From positions 62,001 through 126,000 of the forward strand of contig JASANG010002713.1 in assembly GCA_030248215.1 (NCBI GenBank): DNA of 64,000 nt, given 5' to 3'. The DNA is from Enoplolaimus lenunculus. Lineage: Eukaryota > Nematoda > Enoplea > Enoplida > Thoracostomopsidae. Position numbers and translations under genes: made by a program. This document shows, in pieces, positions 34,301 through 43,900 of the stretch (its first letter is position 1; each line of letters begins with the position of its first letter). A model generated the notes under the pieces. That model did not search any database. It saw nothing but the letters and a program-made list of their open reading frames with translations, and was not told the DNA's origin.

Positions 34301-35462
34301 TTAGCCAACAAGCCAATTACAAGTGCAGTGGATTTCAAATTCGATCATTTGCAACAAACGTCAAATTTCAAAGTTCTCCGCTAGCTGGATTAAAATTGAG
34401 AAAACCTATCACCAACTGTCGATAGGTGCTACAAACATTTGAGAATATTGTCCTTTCTGTCAAGGACAAGATCCGGCTTATATTTCTAGTTTGGAGTACG
34501 TTTAGCAACAGGAATGCTTAGATGGGGATTCAAATATATATTTGACTTAATTCAAACAAAGCACTGAACTATCAGTTTGGACTCAAAGAAGCATTCTGTT
34601 ATAGATCTATCATCATCGTGTACCAAACGAGTATTTAACCGAAAATTATCTCCAGGCCTTTCGACGCCAATTTGTGTTTATTATGATCTGCGGTATATCA
34701 CAAACGTAAAGCTTCACTTAAAGGATCTCAAGTAAGTGTATCGCTTCTGGAAATTAAGCATCAATATATGGTTTCGGGCCCACGCGTTCGTTTTTGTCAT
34801 AGTGGTTATATCTTATCCAAACAGTTTAGCGCAATATATTTACGATCATGATTTCCTTTAAGAGAGTTCCTTTTGCTTGAGCGACTGAATTGTTAAGGGT
34901 TATGCTTTGGCTTAGGCTTAGTCTAAGCATTACTGTAACATACCTAAAAGTAACGTTTATAATTAAAACCTTAATTTGAAACTTATATTAAAAATCCACA
35001 ATTACCACTTAATGTTATTTTAGGCACACAACAATGGCGTTACAGCTCAAACTGAAACGGATACACTTCGAAGCGAGCCCACAACTGTCAAACTATCAAC
35101 TTCTGCTTATTCTAACCAAGGGACCCAGGGCTAGAAGACAAGCAAGCTTAGCATTTAGGAATAGTAAATCGCTGACAGATTTATCGCAGAAACAAGCTTG
35201 CGGCTTTGGAAAACTTTATTCAGTACGAAAAGGTGCTAAAATTAGCACGTTGCCTAGCGATTCTTGCCTGCGAATGGGAATTAGCAAAGTACTTTTTGCG
35301 TTTTGCAGAGAAAGCCAACACAAAAATTGCATCTGCAGTTGTGTGACAAATGCAAGCTCTATTGTTACTGGTGGCGTGAGCATTTTGTTTGACATTAAGT
35401 TTATCAGGATGGAATCATTGGACGAAAATGGGGTCGACCGGAGAGAGATGGTCAATTCTTAG
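13371..35462 (+). CDS. agr-1: Agrin-like secreted protein: 7 follistatin/Kazal, 2 laminin-EGF, 1 follistatin/Kazal modules
   Basis: Seventeen exons: 13371-13458, 14036-14219, 15403-15710, 16343-16449, 18010-18121, 19821-20042, 21385-21479, 22174-22300, 23931-24167, 24484-24777, 27955-28155, 28804-28956, 30075-30244, 32393-32525, 33714-33884, 34656-34731, 35024-35462. All junctions are GT..AG and codon phases match throughout, giving about 1,038 codons. Exon 1 encodes a signal peptide ([20 protein letters not shown]). Each FS module has a CxxxxC..G..C EGF-like half and a Kazal half such as [20 protein letters not shown] (18010 exon), [18 protein letters not shown] (19821) or [16 protein letters not shown] (24484). 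Exons 27955 and 28804 are laminin-EGF modules ([35 protein letters not shown]). The FS-LE-LE-FS order is the agrin signature (a basement-membrane heparan-sulfate proteoglycan). No SEA or laminin-G domain is seen. The last three exons are the weakest part: the 34656 and 35024 exons have no recognised domain. Donors are often GTTAGT. Confidence 0.85.
14220..15402 (+). other. Agrin-like intron 2, with TTTAGG run
   Basis: AT-rich intron with no coding signal. It holds a short run of four or five TTTAGG-like hexamers at about 15311-15344 (GGCTTAGGTTTAGGTTTAGG...), a degenerate form of the nematode TTAGGC telomere repeat. Intron 1 (13459-14035) and intron 3 (15711-16342) show nothing I can name. 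Confidence 0.5.
16600..17880 (-). mobile_element. Remnant of an LTR retrotransposon 3' end (Ty3/gypsy-like), broken
   Basis: Lies in the intron between exons 16343-16449 and 18010-18121 and is more GC-rich than the intron around it. On the - strand, 17833-17525 can be read as a stretch resembling the integrase C-terminus of gypsy-like pol (a KLS...HHNRLK-type motif). It is followed by ~900 bp (down to about 16610) bounded by TG...CA that would be the 3' LTR. There is no second copy in the window. The element is incomplete, missing everything upstream of the pol end, and looks old. Family assignment is tentative. Confidence 0.35.
18160..19314 (+). mobile_element. Solo LTR of the same LTR retrotransposon (copy 2)
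   Basis: 1,155 bp, starts TGTGAATAGTTCG and ends CACCTACA (TG...CA), flanked by a perfect 5-bp duplication TATAC (18155-18159 and 19315-19319). It matches copy 1 at 3828-4966 along its length and in the same orientation. No internal coding region. It sits in an intron of the agrin-like gene, 38 bp after the donor of the 18010-18121 exon. An old insertion, judging by the differences between the copies. Confidence 0.88.
19390..19550 (+). repeat. Diverged partial copy of the 267-bp MITE family
   Basis: Blocks GCTCACGTCTTGTGG, GTACTACGCATACG and AATTGTTGAACACTGTG follow the same order as CTCTCACGTCTTGTGGTG, GTACTATGTATACG and AATTGTTAAACACAGTG in the 58.1-59.85 kb array. Ends are not preserved. 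Confidence 0.5.
21866..22086. mobile_element. Foldback MITE with ~95-bp terminal inverted repeats and TA flanks
   Basis: A 221-bp element starts CACTGCAAAAAATGGTGAGT and ends with its complement (ACTCACCATTTTTTGCAGTG). Pairing continues almost to the middle through GACTCTCTCCGAAATAGGC and GAGTCAAATTTGACTC. It is flanked by TA on both sides (21864-21865 and 22087-22088), as expected for Tc1/mariner-type target duplication. Non-coding; lies in the agrin-like intron between exons 21385 and 22174. The repeated GAGTCAAATTTGACTC words are themselves palindromic. Confidence 0.8.
22296..23357 (+). repeat. 151-bp minisatellite (7 copies) starting at an exon-intron boundary
   Basis: Seven tandem units of 151 bp, with GGTGGCGCTAGAGTTTTTAA recurring near 22306, 22457, 22608, 22759, 22910, 23061 and 23212. 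The first unit overlaps the last bases and GTAAGG donor of exon 22174-22300. Later units read CTTGTGATAAGGG where the exon edge reads CTTGCGGTAAGGG, so they lack the GT. Two unit variants (AAATCAATTTC and AAACCAATTTC) tend to alternate in the first five units, hinting at a 302-bp higher-order repeat. Each unit has nested inverted repeats (TGTGACGA...TCGTCACA; GACGC...GCGTC; CTTGTGAT...ATCACAAG). Confidence 0.9.
24930..25510. repeat. Degenerate minisatellite (AATGGGACAGC...TTTTCGCTGGGAAAAC type)
   Basis: More than ten loose copies of a 35-50 bp motif, AAATGGGACAG followed by CGATAT, CTGCAAAT or GCTTGTTT and then TTCACTGGGAAAA. It follows the 24484-24777 agrin exon. Lack of stops on the - strand produces a 213-codon frame (24906-25547) of repetitive [13 protein letters not shown]-like sequence, which I take as a by-product, not a gene. 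Confidence 0.75.
26463..26698 (+). repeat. 29-bp minisatellite containing TTAA (about 8 copies)
   Basis: About eight tandem copies of a 29-bp unit with the words TTAAGCGAAAAATTTTCAG and TTTACTATCT, one copy a base shorter and one with ATAAGCG. It lies in the intron between agrin-like exons 24484 and 27955, and runs on into a TTAGGC-like tract (26693-26840). The same 29 bp reappears as the spacer of the 296-bp satellite at 58.1-61.3 kb. Confidence 0.9.
27165..27954 (+). repeat. Composite tandem repeat carrying the splice acceptor and exon start of the first laminin-EGF exon
   Basis: Two intermixed units. Unit 1 (~86 bp) runs from GAATATCATATGACAAATTT to TACTCTGCATAAC. It includes GAATTTTTTAG plus the first ~36 bases of the laminin-EGF exon. 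Copies begin their exon-like part at 27502, 27588 and 27863, and the genuine exon starts at 27955. Unit 2 (~145 bp, AGCAAAACAGACCTTATCAC...TATTTGCTGGT) occurs near 27172, 27313 and 27674 (the first partly). In two places it is joined directly after the TTTTTTAG of unit 1 (27312, 27673). The decoy exon starts run into an in-frame stop (AACGAATGA). Confidence 0.88.
28234..28504 (-). mobile_element. ~267-bp piggyBac-like MITE, single copy, with TTAA flanks
   Basis: Bounded by TTAA on both sides (about 28232-28235 and 28499-28502). Ends CCCTTTCTCACATGAAT on the left and ATTGAGTTGCC...-type reversed to CAATGTGAGAAGGGG on the right, i.e. inverted CCCYTTCTCACAT termini. TTAA duplication and CCC starts are typical of piggyBac-type elements. 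Read on the - strand, the middle (about 28290-28350) has a tRNA-like segment: A box TAGCTGAGTGGTGATGG and B box GAGTTCGAATC. No transposase. Lies in the intron between the two laminin-EGF exons. Confidence 0.65.
29088..29280 (+). repeat. Dispersed repeat family B with (TTAGGC)n core
   Basis: CCATGTAAAGATCAGGAGCA, then TTTTTCTGTGAGAC, AATAGAGTAAGCTTAAGCTT and about nine TTAGGC/TTACGC hexamers (29170-29225), then TAATATGCTTAG. Best example in the window of the telomere hexamer embedded in this dispersed repeat. Confidence 0.75.
29732..30031 (+). repeat. 100-bp tandem repeat, three copies
   Basis: Three nearly identical 100-bp units starting AACCAGTTTTTACTGTAG at 29732, 29832 and 29932, ending with CGTCCCTTTTATC. 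The array stops 43 bp before the agrin-like exon at 30075. Confidence 0.95.
30202..31716 (+). repeat. 123-bp minisatellite (12 copies) carrying an exon end and its splice donor
   Basis: Twelve units of 123 bp, starting at 30202, 30325, 30448, 30571, 30694, 30886, 31009, 31132, 31255, 31378, 31501 and 31624. The array is interrupted near 30755-30830 by a poly-A run. Each unit begins with the last ~43 bases of exon 30075-30244 (GATATTTCGTGGGCAAATAT...GCTAAG) followed by the donor GTGACY, then intron sequence. Only the first copy is attached to the rest of the exon. Copies are almost identical, so the expansion is recent or homogenised. Each copy has TAA in frame two codons after the donor. Confidence 0.95.
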
Positions 35463-36981
35463 TGTTATGTTGATTATAGGGGCTTACCAGCTTCAACAGA
35501 GAAACATTGGAAAGCTTAGATGCTGGTAAATTTAGGTTTAGGATTAGAAATAATCTTATTTTTAGGCTTACGCCTAGGCTCAGACTCAAGCATATGATTA
35601 AACTGGATACGTAGGCCCCTGAAATTAACATGGGACAGTTTATTAACTTGGGTCAAGACTGATGGAAAAATATATTTGCTGGAGAGCTACAAAGTTGGAA
35701 GGGTGACTAAGATTGTCAACATCCAATTTGAGTGACAGCAGCGCAATTTTTGGGGGCATCACAGTCCACTGCTCATTTGGAACCACCCAAGGGTACCGTT
35801 CTACAGTAATAATCATGGAAGGTGATAATCCAGTAAGAAGTAGTTGAAATCTTTGAAGCTGTCTAACGGTTTTCAATAAAAGTCTAGTTCCACATTCTGT
35901 TCTACAAAATGCGAAATTTATAACCAAACAAGATTGATCATAAAACATTGCTCCTATTATTAACTATATAGGTCTGCCTGTTGTGCCTAAACTAAGCCTA
36001 AAAACCTACATACTAACAGTTCTGAGTTATTAATCTTAGTCTAAAATTAAACCTGTAGAGTCATGGTGATTCATAATATAAAGCAAAACTATAGCTTGCT
36101 TGTTATGACAATGTCTCTCATTTGGCGATTATTTGTTCTCGTCGAAATGTTAAGTATTTCCTGTGACTTAAGTAATTACTTAAGTATAACTTAAGTATAA
36201 ATGCTTAAGTAAAATTTCAGAAACCCAGTCAATATATGAATGTTCGTTGTGTTCATTTCTGGTTCATAGTTTCAGGCAATTTTTAACGGGATTTTATTCA
36301 ATTTCTTCTCCGTTGAAATATTCCAGTAGAATCGTTGTTGCCAACTTTGCTATTGTTTTATGCTTTCGCCGCCGCTGATTTTCTAATCCTAAAACAATTC
36401 TTATCCTAAGCGTTAGCGCGTTTTCTATCTGTTGCCCTGAGCATAATAATAAAATTGTTCATTAACCCGAATTGCCGCATCCTCAGTAGTGTAAAGCCCT
36501 GAAATAAGCTGCAGAAGATGCGCATATGCATCTGGTCACAACGTTATAAATTAATCGTTTCCTGCATGAATATTTTCTATTTTAGCAGACTCCGATTTTC
36601 AATAATGTATATATAACATGTTCGCTCCAAAATGACTCGCTTTATGTGACTGTATTGAAAAGACAATCTGCAACAAGTTTCGAACAAAGGAATATTTTAT
36701 TTCCAAATTTAGAACATTTTTTCGTTAAATTTATCCCAAGTTCTGTTCAAAATTTGTGATTTGTAATGCAACTATACAACAATTCAATCGTTCTAAAATA
36801 TATCGCGAATTTAAGAATACAACTCCAGGTTTAAGCTTAGGTTTAGGCTTAGGTTTTAAATTGACTCGCTCAGAACTCGAGTCCGACGCATTCGATGTAA
36901 CGACAATGTAATCAATCCCTCAATAAATTGCTATGGGAACTTTTAGCCTTCGTAAATGGAAAAAATTGCTTGGAATTAAAA

Positions 36982-36987
36982 TTTATT
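36982..36987 (-). terminator. AATAAA polyadenylation signal for the 37.0-41.0 kb gene
   Basis: TTTATT on the + strand reads AATAAA on the - strand, about 55 bp downstream of the TAG at 37042-37044. This favours ending the gene there over splicing on through the GTTAGT that overlaps the stop. Confidence 0.5.
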
Positions 36988-37041
36988 GTCGTGGCTTATA
37001 CCCATTATAGCTGTCCGCAACTACAGCAACCAAAACTGCCA

Positions 37042-40000
37042 CTAACCTTCTCGCAACTCTTTTGTTCGCTTAATAAACTGTGGCGGACTAGAATTAATCT
37101 GGCCACCTCGTACTGATACCAAGCTAAATCCCGTCGGCTCCGGTATTAACACCTGTTGAGCGTCCGGTTCCGCTTTTCGTTCTTGATCGAGCAGAGCGTT
37201 CAAGCAACTCAAAGCGGATATCACAACGCTAGCATCTGCATACTTGGTACAGAAGCTGATTACTGTAGGTGACGTGTCGGTTGTAGGCACCGTCAGAGGG
37301 GATAGGTTTGACCTGGCTAGCTTTCGGGAAGCCATAGATTGGGGCCGGATTAGCTTAGTAATAAGCCGAGGGGCTCCGGCAAAGCAGATTTCTCGAGCCG
37401 CACGCGTATCAGGCCGGGTTGCAATACATTTTAAGCTGGCGAATAGTTCATTTAGAGCCAATATTGAGCTAGCGTCAATGAGATGATAGCTACATTCGTC
37501 GATGACGCGAGACAGATGGCCTGAAAACGATGCAAGCAACTGCAATTGATTTTACCTATAAAGGCTGGGTTTCTGAAATCTTGCTTACCGGCTACGGTAG
37601 AATTTCTGCCGGAGGCTCCGGCAGTTTCGGCAGCGAAGTTTTGCATAATTTTGCAAAATTTATTTTGTGCGTTTCGTTTTTGGTACTATTTAGAAGAAAA
37701 AATTGCCGAGATTTGTAAAAAAAATAAGCGTAAAACTAAACATTTAAATCACACCTTACAGATATTTACTAAAATTAGTTGAAATATGCTAATACTATTA
37801 ACTGCCCTGATCAATACATCAGCCGCCATCTTGTACAGCATGTACACACTCTTTTGTATACCAGCTGCTGATGCATGAATATATACACGTGAGAAAGAAG
37901 AATTCTGTTGAAATCATTACAATTTTAATATTTATAAGGGATACAAAAACGTTGCTAACAACTGTCATAGGGGGCTCAAATGACTTTTTTGAGCGCTCAA
38001 CATCCCTGCTAATCCGTCTAGCGCTATAAATAATTATTTTCAAGCTTACCTGGCAACATAACGACGCTATATCCTTCCAACTCTAGCATATCATCATTAA
38101 ACACGCGATTTTCAGCCCTTGGCGATGGTACCGTTCCTGTGTATCTGTACTGATTGGTATATTTTCGGCAGTTGGTTTCGTGATCATATCTGTAGTACCA
38201 ATCTATACTTTTTAGTAGTCCCGCAGCCCCTGGACTGCGTTGCCTTGTGCTCGCACTTGAAAAGTCGGATTGTGACCGAATTGCACTACTTGTTGAAGAA
38301 GCGATTGAAAATTCCGCAAATCCAAGGCAAAACATAGCGCGAACCCTGATTAGTAGGGGATAGTCGTGGGTAGAAGGGGGTCCAGATGAGCTTAAATACC
38401 CGTTCAAAGCGCGTTGCATTGCAAGCGACCTTGGGTTATCGTTGTCTATAGACGCTGGGTTGTAGTTAGAGTTGAAATCTAAGTTAGAATTGGTGATTTG
38501 TCGGAGAAGTGGTACACCTCGGGAGTCATTTAGTTGTCGTACAGCTCGGGCGAACACTTCTGAAGTTGGTTCTTCCAGTAAAATTGCCAGAATCAGCCCA
38601 AGCAGTGAGCCAATGAGAAAATAATTATGATGACGAGAAGCACATGTGTTATGTTGTTGTCGAAGAAATAAACATCGCACGCTGTGTCTCAAATAGTGAG
38701 GATCGGGCCCTGGTCTGGCGGGCCAGCGGAAATTTCGCGATCCTTTTCGCAAGTAGGGGTAGCCAGCGGCGTACGTGGCTTCCGATTCTCGTTTGAGCCG
38801 TGTTATAGCGTTTTGCTGTCTAGACAAAGATGAAAGAGTTGTTACACCTGCGGAAATCAAAGTAACAGATCTTGAAACGCCGTTTTTGTCCACAAACGCA
38901 CACCGATTTCGATGAGAACAATCAAGGCACTTGCGAAGCAAACGAACCACATGGATTAAGTTCAGCTGAGTCACAGGATCTGCCTGGGGGTGACTGTCCG
39001 CCTCTGGGTTGGGGCCTATGTGTCGCCGATTGGGGGCACCTCTGGGCTGAGGGTGGCCTAGCTGATTTTTGCCAGGGTGAACAACTCGGGATGATAGAAC
39101 GGTAAGAAGATCGCTAACTAGGCTTGGAGTTAACTTAGCTTTGACCTCAACATTTCCAGTAGTTGCCGTGTCGAGCTGTTCAAGAACTCGCTGAAGTTGT
39201 TCTGTGCCTCGGGTAATTTTTTGGACGTCGTAAGTCGAGGCAGTCGGGTCAGGTTTGCTGGAAGATTCAGTGGTGAACAGGGAAAGGTCGGTTTGAGTCG
39301 CTTCTGTCAGCGACATTCGCGCTCCAATGGGCTTTGGCTTGTCACGGAGGGATTTATTCAGTACAAGTTCTTGTGCTGGTTTTGATACGTTGACTAGCGT
39401 TCCGGCAAGACTTTTTTCTTGTTCTGGCTTAGTGACTGGTTGGTTTTCTGTTTTACGGTCTGCCGATGAGATTGAAGTAAGCGGCTGGTTATGAGTAGAT
39501 TCTGTTGGAACGTTTTTGGCCTGTGGCGAAACCTCATCGGCAGATAAATATTGTTCTGTCAAGTTAACTTCGTGCTTTTCCGAATCGCAACTCATACTGG
39601 TAGCGTGATAAGGTGGACTGCTTTCAAATTTTAGATGGCTTAATTCTTGGGCTTGTTTTTTTAGCTGGTTTTCATTTTCACAACTTATAGCACCCTTATT
39701 TGAGGCCCTAGATTCACAACTTGAGCTTGGCGCGCCTTGCAGAGGCGGTGTTAGGACAACTTCTTGCGATTTCCGCCCACTTGCAGCGCTGCTTCCACCG
39801 GATCTCGCCTTAGGCTCTTCCGATTGTATCGGTATTTCTGGCAACGGTTCCGGTTCGGGTACACGTGATGATGGTTTAGAATTTGTTGGCGAAGTAGTGT
39901 ACCCAGAATCCTGTTCTACCCTTGAAAAAGCTGTTTTGTCTATATTCAGCAATTGAGCATTTGAGTAATCGTCTGGGGTAGATTTCGGCACCTCTGCCAC

Positions 40001-40969
40001 GTCTGTTATTGTGAGTAGATTCCCTGGTGAACCTTTGCCAGATAGGAAGTTCTGGCTAGGGCTAGGCGCAAGCAAATCTTGAGGGGAGGCAGACAATCTG
40101 GCAAAAACATTCCCATCAAATCGTGATCCGGTATCAAAATCGTCACCAGTGAACAGGTTATCAAGCTTCCGCCTTCCCCCACCTTTGTCCAGGGTCGCAC
40201 TCGGTTGAATATTAATTCTTGTCGACGGCATAATCCGCTTTCGAACGGTATCTTTGAAGCTCAATTTCGAGAAGTTAGCAGTGTTACTTTCGCTAGGATT
40301 ACGTTTAGATCCAATATTTAGCGTTCTCAGTAACCGGGAGCCCAGGCTAGTTTTACTGCCCGTCTGTGTTGGTTTTGGGCCAATTTCGGCATACTCTGGC
40401 GATTCCACGCTGTTCCGTGTGACCGAATGATCTAAACGGTTTGAAACAACTTCGTCGACCGGCTCCATATCTCGCATCGATTCGATCCTGGTGCTGTTCT
40501 GAGAAAGCGGGGTTATGTCGGGTCGAAAATTAGCCAAATTATATCTAGAAGTAAGGGTACCTGCATCTTTGTTATCGATACAGCAATCACTGCCGCATTG
40601 CGTAGCCGCATCTATCGAATCAGATCTTTGCCTGAGCTGAATCTCATTTTGCAGATCTCCTGGTTGACCATGTACTCCTGTAAGCTGTCTTGTGTCCACT
40701 TGTGTAAGTTCCCCAGCGCTGGTATTCACTCCTACAGAACTGACCTCCGGATCAAAAGCACAGTCGTTGAAAGGAGGCCACGGAAATAACACTTTATCAC
40801 CCTCACGAGGGGTAACGGCACTTTGAGCCCTAACCAAAGCCATTTCATACGTCATCAGTTGGTTGCAGTGGTCAAATAGCATTGTAGGAATTTTAGAGTC
40901 GCGACGTAACTTTTGTTGTTTTAGTCGGTGCTCACGTGGCGTTTCATTGCGACTTAGTAGCGTTCCCAT
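37042..40969 (-). CDS. Large two-exon gene, ~1,130-residue protein of unknown family
   Basis: Exon 1 is 40969-38050 (973 codons plus 1 base, donor GTAAGC). Exon 2 is 37520-37042 (acceptor GTTTTCAG, phase matches, stop TAG). The start MGTLLSRNE puts Gly at position 2 with Ser at 6, so N-myristoylation is possible. Residues ~70-620 are rich in Ser, Thr, Pro, Gln and charged residues and look disordered. The C-terminal third looks folded. It has LIHVVRLLRKCLDCSHRNRC, a hydrophobic helix YFLIGSLLGLILAILLEE and in exon 2 alternating hydrophobic helices (SSILALNELFASLKCIA; VVISALSCLNALL) that resemble armadillo/HEAT-type repeats. I do not recognise an orthologue and assign no function. TAG at 37042 overlaps a possible GTTAGT donor, so further exons cannot be excluded. 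An intronic copy of the palindrome-arm repeat lies at 37560-37790. Confidence 0.75.
37560..37790 (+). repeat. Diverged copy of the palindrome-arm repeat
   Basis: In the single intron of the 37-41 kb gene. Shares GAATTTCTGCC/GAATTTTTGCC, GGCTCCGG, GAAGTTTTGCA/GAAATTTTGCA, GCGTTTCGTTTT, GTACTATTT and the AAACGTAAAAC-type tail, in the same order, with 55200-55385 (and inverted with 63785-63970). Confidence 0.6.
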
Positions 40970-43900
40970 AATTGTGGCGATTTTACAGTAAAATATATTA
41001 ATATGGACGGTTTTTAGAGACGTGCCTTAAGTTGATATTCAGATAAACACGAATTTTTGGATTCATAAAACAGTTTAATGTATGGGATGCAGAGACATGA
41101 TTTTAATCATGACAACCGTTTAAAAAACAATCTAAAACTATATAAAATAAAACTCAATTGTTTATTGCTTCCATGTGTGTATTTTAAGCGGCTATTAATA
41201 TGACTTGGGCGCACGTAAAGTTCAGGGGCGGAACGTTTTTATGCGGGTCTGTAAATAGAGTAAGCTCAAGGTTTAGACTAATTTTTTTCATAGGCTTAGG
41301 CTTAGGAAAATGATTAATATACTACTGTTACGGCTGTGTTTTATACATTGGCCATTACTTGTGCAGGGAACCTGAAAATTTGTAAGTTTATATGTTTTTC
41401 GGTTTTTGATTATTCCTTTCCTACTGGTGATTAGAGTTGTAGATTTGATCTTTGTATACAGTTAAGTGGATATTTTAAAACCAATTTTACTATCTGGTGA
41501 TAGGTGCTAAGTTATGAATACCGCCGCTCTTGTATGCTTCACCCAACAGGCATGGGATCTAAGTGTAGGCTTATCCTTAGTCAATTAAGCCTAAAACAAT
41601 GCCTAGGCCTTTACAAATGCTAAAGCCCAAGCCGTAGAAGACTTGGTATCGCAAAGACAACCTTACTCTCCACTATGTTGGATGTTGGTGCCCAGTGTAG
41701 CGAGTAAATATTGAGGTACTTGTTGTCGCGCTCAAAATAACGAAACTGACCATGATCCATAGCCTAAGCATAAAACTTAACCTAATCCTAACCCTTAACC
41801 TAAGCCTAACCCTAAGCTTAAACTTAAGCCTAAGCCTACGCCTAAGCCTAAACCTATACATGTTATAATGTAAGAATATAAACACTGCGGGTAGGACTTT
41901 CCCTTCTATTAAATTAACACTTGTAGGTGGGGTAAAGTAATCAAGTACCTGGATATATAAAACAGCGGTGCCGGAAGCAAATTAATATTTGGGAGCACAA
42001 TGGTACCTAAGATGGTCGAATGATAAAGAGCGTTATTTTGTCAAAATCACATTGTTTTGCGAAAAAATGTGACAGGCAAAATGATCCAGTAAAATGAAGT
42101 ATTCATTTTAATTCTAACACGAACGTTTTGCTTTTCATCACCACTCAAAACGAAACTGTTTTAGATCATTTACTGGGGCCCCTTTAAAGCCGGAGGGAGG
42201 CAAACTGGGTTACGGGGGTGGCTGCTCCGGCCGTGGACCTCAAATAACTTTTTAACGTTCGAATTCTTGAAAAAGTTTGTTCCGCATATGCAGTAGTTGC
42301 TGGATTGCAAGGTGTAAACGGATAGTAAAGATAACGGAAACGAATTGTGTTCAAAAGTAACGAAAACGGAAAACGAATATTGAAGTATAAAAGTTTCAAA
42401 TTGTTATATTTTTCTTCCAATACGATTGAAGCGTGCATAAATTCACCCGACACTTTGAGACTGAGAGCTCTGGGCAATATTGGGGTGGGCTGTGTCCAAA
42501 ATCTGAACACTGGGGGGCAAGCGCCCACCTGCAACCCACTTTCGGCGCCTATGAGATAAAGTAAAAATTCGCCACAGTAGGTTCCATGCGACTCGCAGGC
42601 GGTGATAGATCCAGTATTTTCCAATGATGACGTCATATAAAATAAAAGCTTTGAAATAAAGTCTGAAAACATACGTTTTGCAGTTACTATTTGAAAAATT
42701 GTCTTAAATATCAGAAAAACTTTTCAGATTTGCCACAGAAAATAATTTTCTGAATTAATTCAGAAATACTTTTTTATGTGTATAGTGATGAATTCGACAA
42801 TGCGCACGGCTGGATCAGTAATCAGGAGATGAGCATTGGAGGTATGAAAGTCTAGCAATCAATAAACCAAATTCTTTTTCAGGTATATATCGCAGGCATT
42901 CAGAGTGGCATATACCCCTCCGTTTGAAAATTTTTTATAATGAAATCGTATGGTCCTTATTTTAAAATTCTCCTCCTCAGAAAACTCGCACCTATATAGG
43001 ATACAGTAAAAATTGTGTTTCATAACTTTTGTAAACCTGCTATTCGTCAGAAATTTTATGATCCGCCGCTGCACGCCGATGTTAAATTTTTATAAGCTAA
43101 TCGACATCGTTCTATGCGACTACACTCCAAACCCAATGATGAATCCTGGCTAGAATTAATTCACTTCTTAACATGGTACACTAGCTACGTACCTGAGCAG
43201 CCAGTGTGCGTCATAATAAATTTGCATCACAAGCCTTACAAATACACTCTTAAACCGTTCTGTTACGTATTAAAATGAAAACGGTATATTTATAGATTTC
43301 AAGGTTTTCGTTTTTAGCGAAAGAGATCTGAAAAATAAGTCGAAAAATATTTCTGCGGCCAAGAAACGAACAAAACCCCACACACATACACGCCAGTTAC
43401 AGATATAAAGAGATTGCCGTAGGGCACAACTGAGGGCTTACAAAAGGCTGTGTTACCAAGGTAACGCACCTGTCCTCAGGTACCGTTGCCACAATTTCAC
43501 TTTGTGAGGGTATAACTTCAATTAACCATTTTTTGCAATCCAACGTAAACCAGTATAAACGTTTTTGAAGCCCGTTCAAGAATATATTTCGATTATCCCT
43601 ACTTGAATTTCAGGGAATGTATCATCAATATATCTCCTTTGTTCGTCCGTATGGCTCTTGTGTATTGCGAAAAATTAAACGGTATATATGTAATGAGCGG
43701 GGATACTGTGTAAGGTCATGTAAAAACCACTATAAGCCACTAATGCGTCATACAAATGTGGAAAATTTGCCAGTTACTTACAACCTAATATTTGATAAAT
43801 CGTCGCTTAAAAATAAAATTTCAACATATATTAACTGTTAGAATTAGTACGCAGTTTCTACAGCTATTCAAATTACTTATTATGTTCCCGATCCAACTCT

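Noticed and set aside
35643-35901. Open segment on the - strand (VERYPWVVPNEQWTVMPPKI) as a further exon of the 37-41 kb gene
   Set aside because: Its acceptor phase does not fit the only available donor at 37046, and an AATAAA at 36982-36987 suggests the gene ends before.
42184-42672. 162-codon frame on the - strand
   Set aside because: Covers a dispersed GC-rich repeat sharing blocks with 57310-57430; no recognisable domain or splice support.
43605-43841. Cys-containing frame after TTGAATTTCAG (GSCVLRKIKRYICNERGYC)
   Set aside because: An acceptor precedes it, but no partner exon or donor with matching phase was found; may be a lone exon, not supported enough to annotate.
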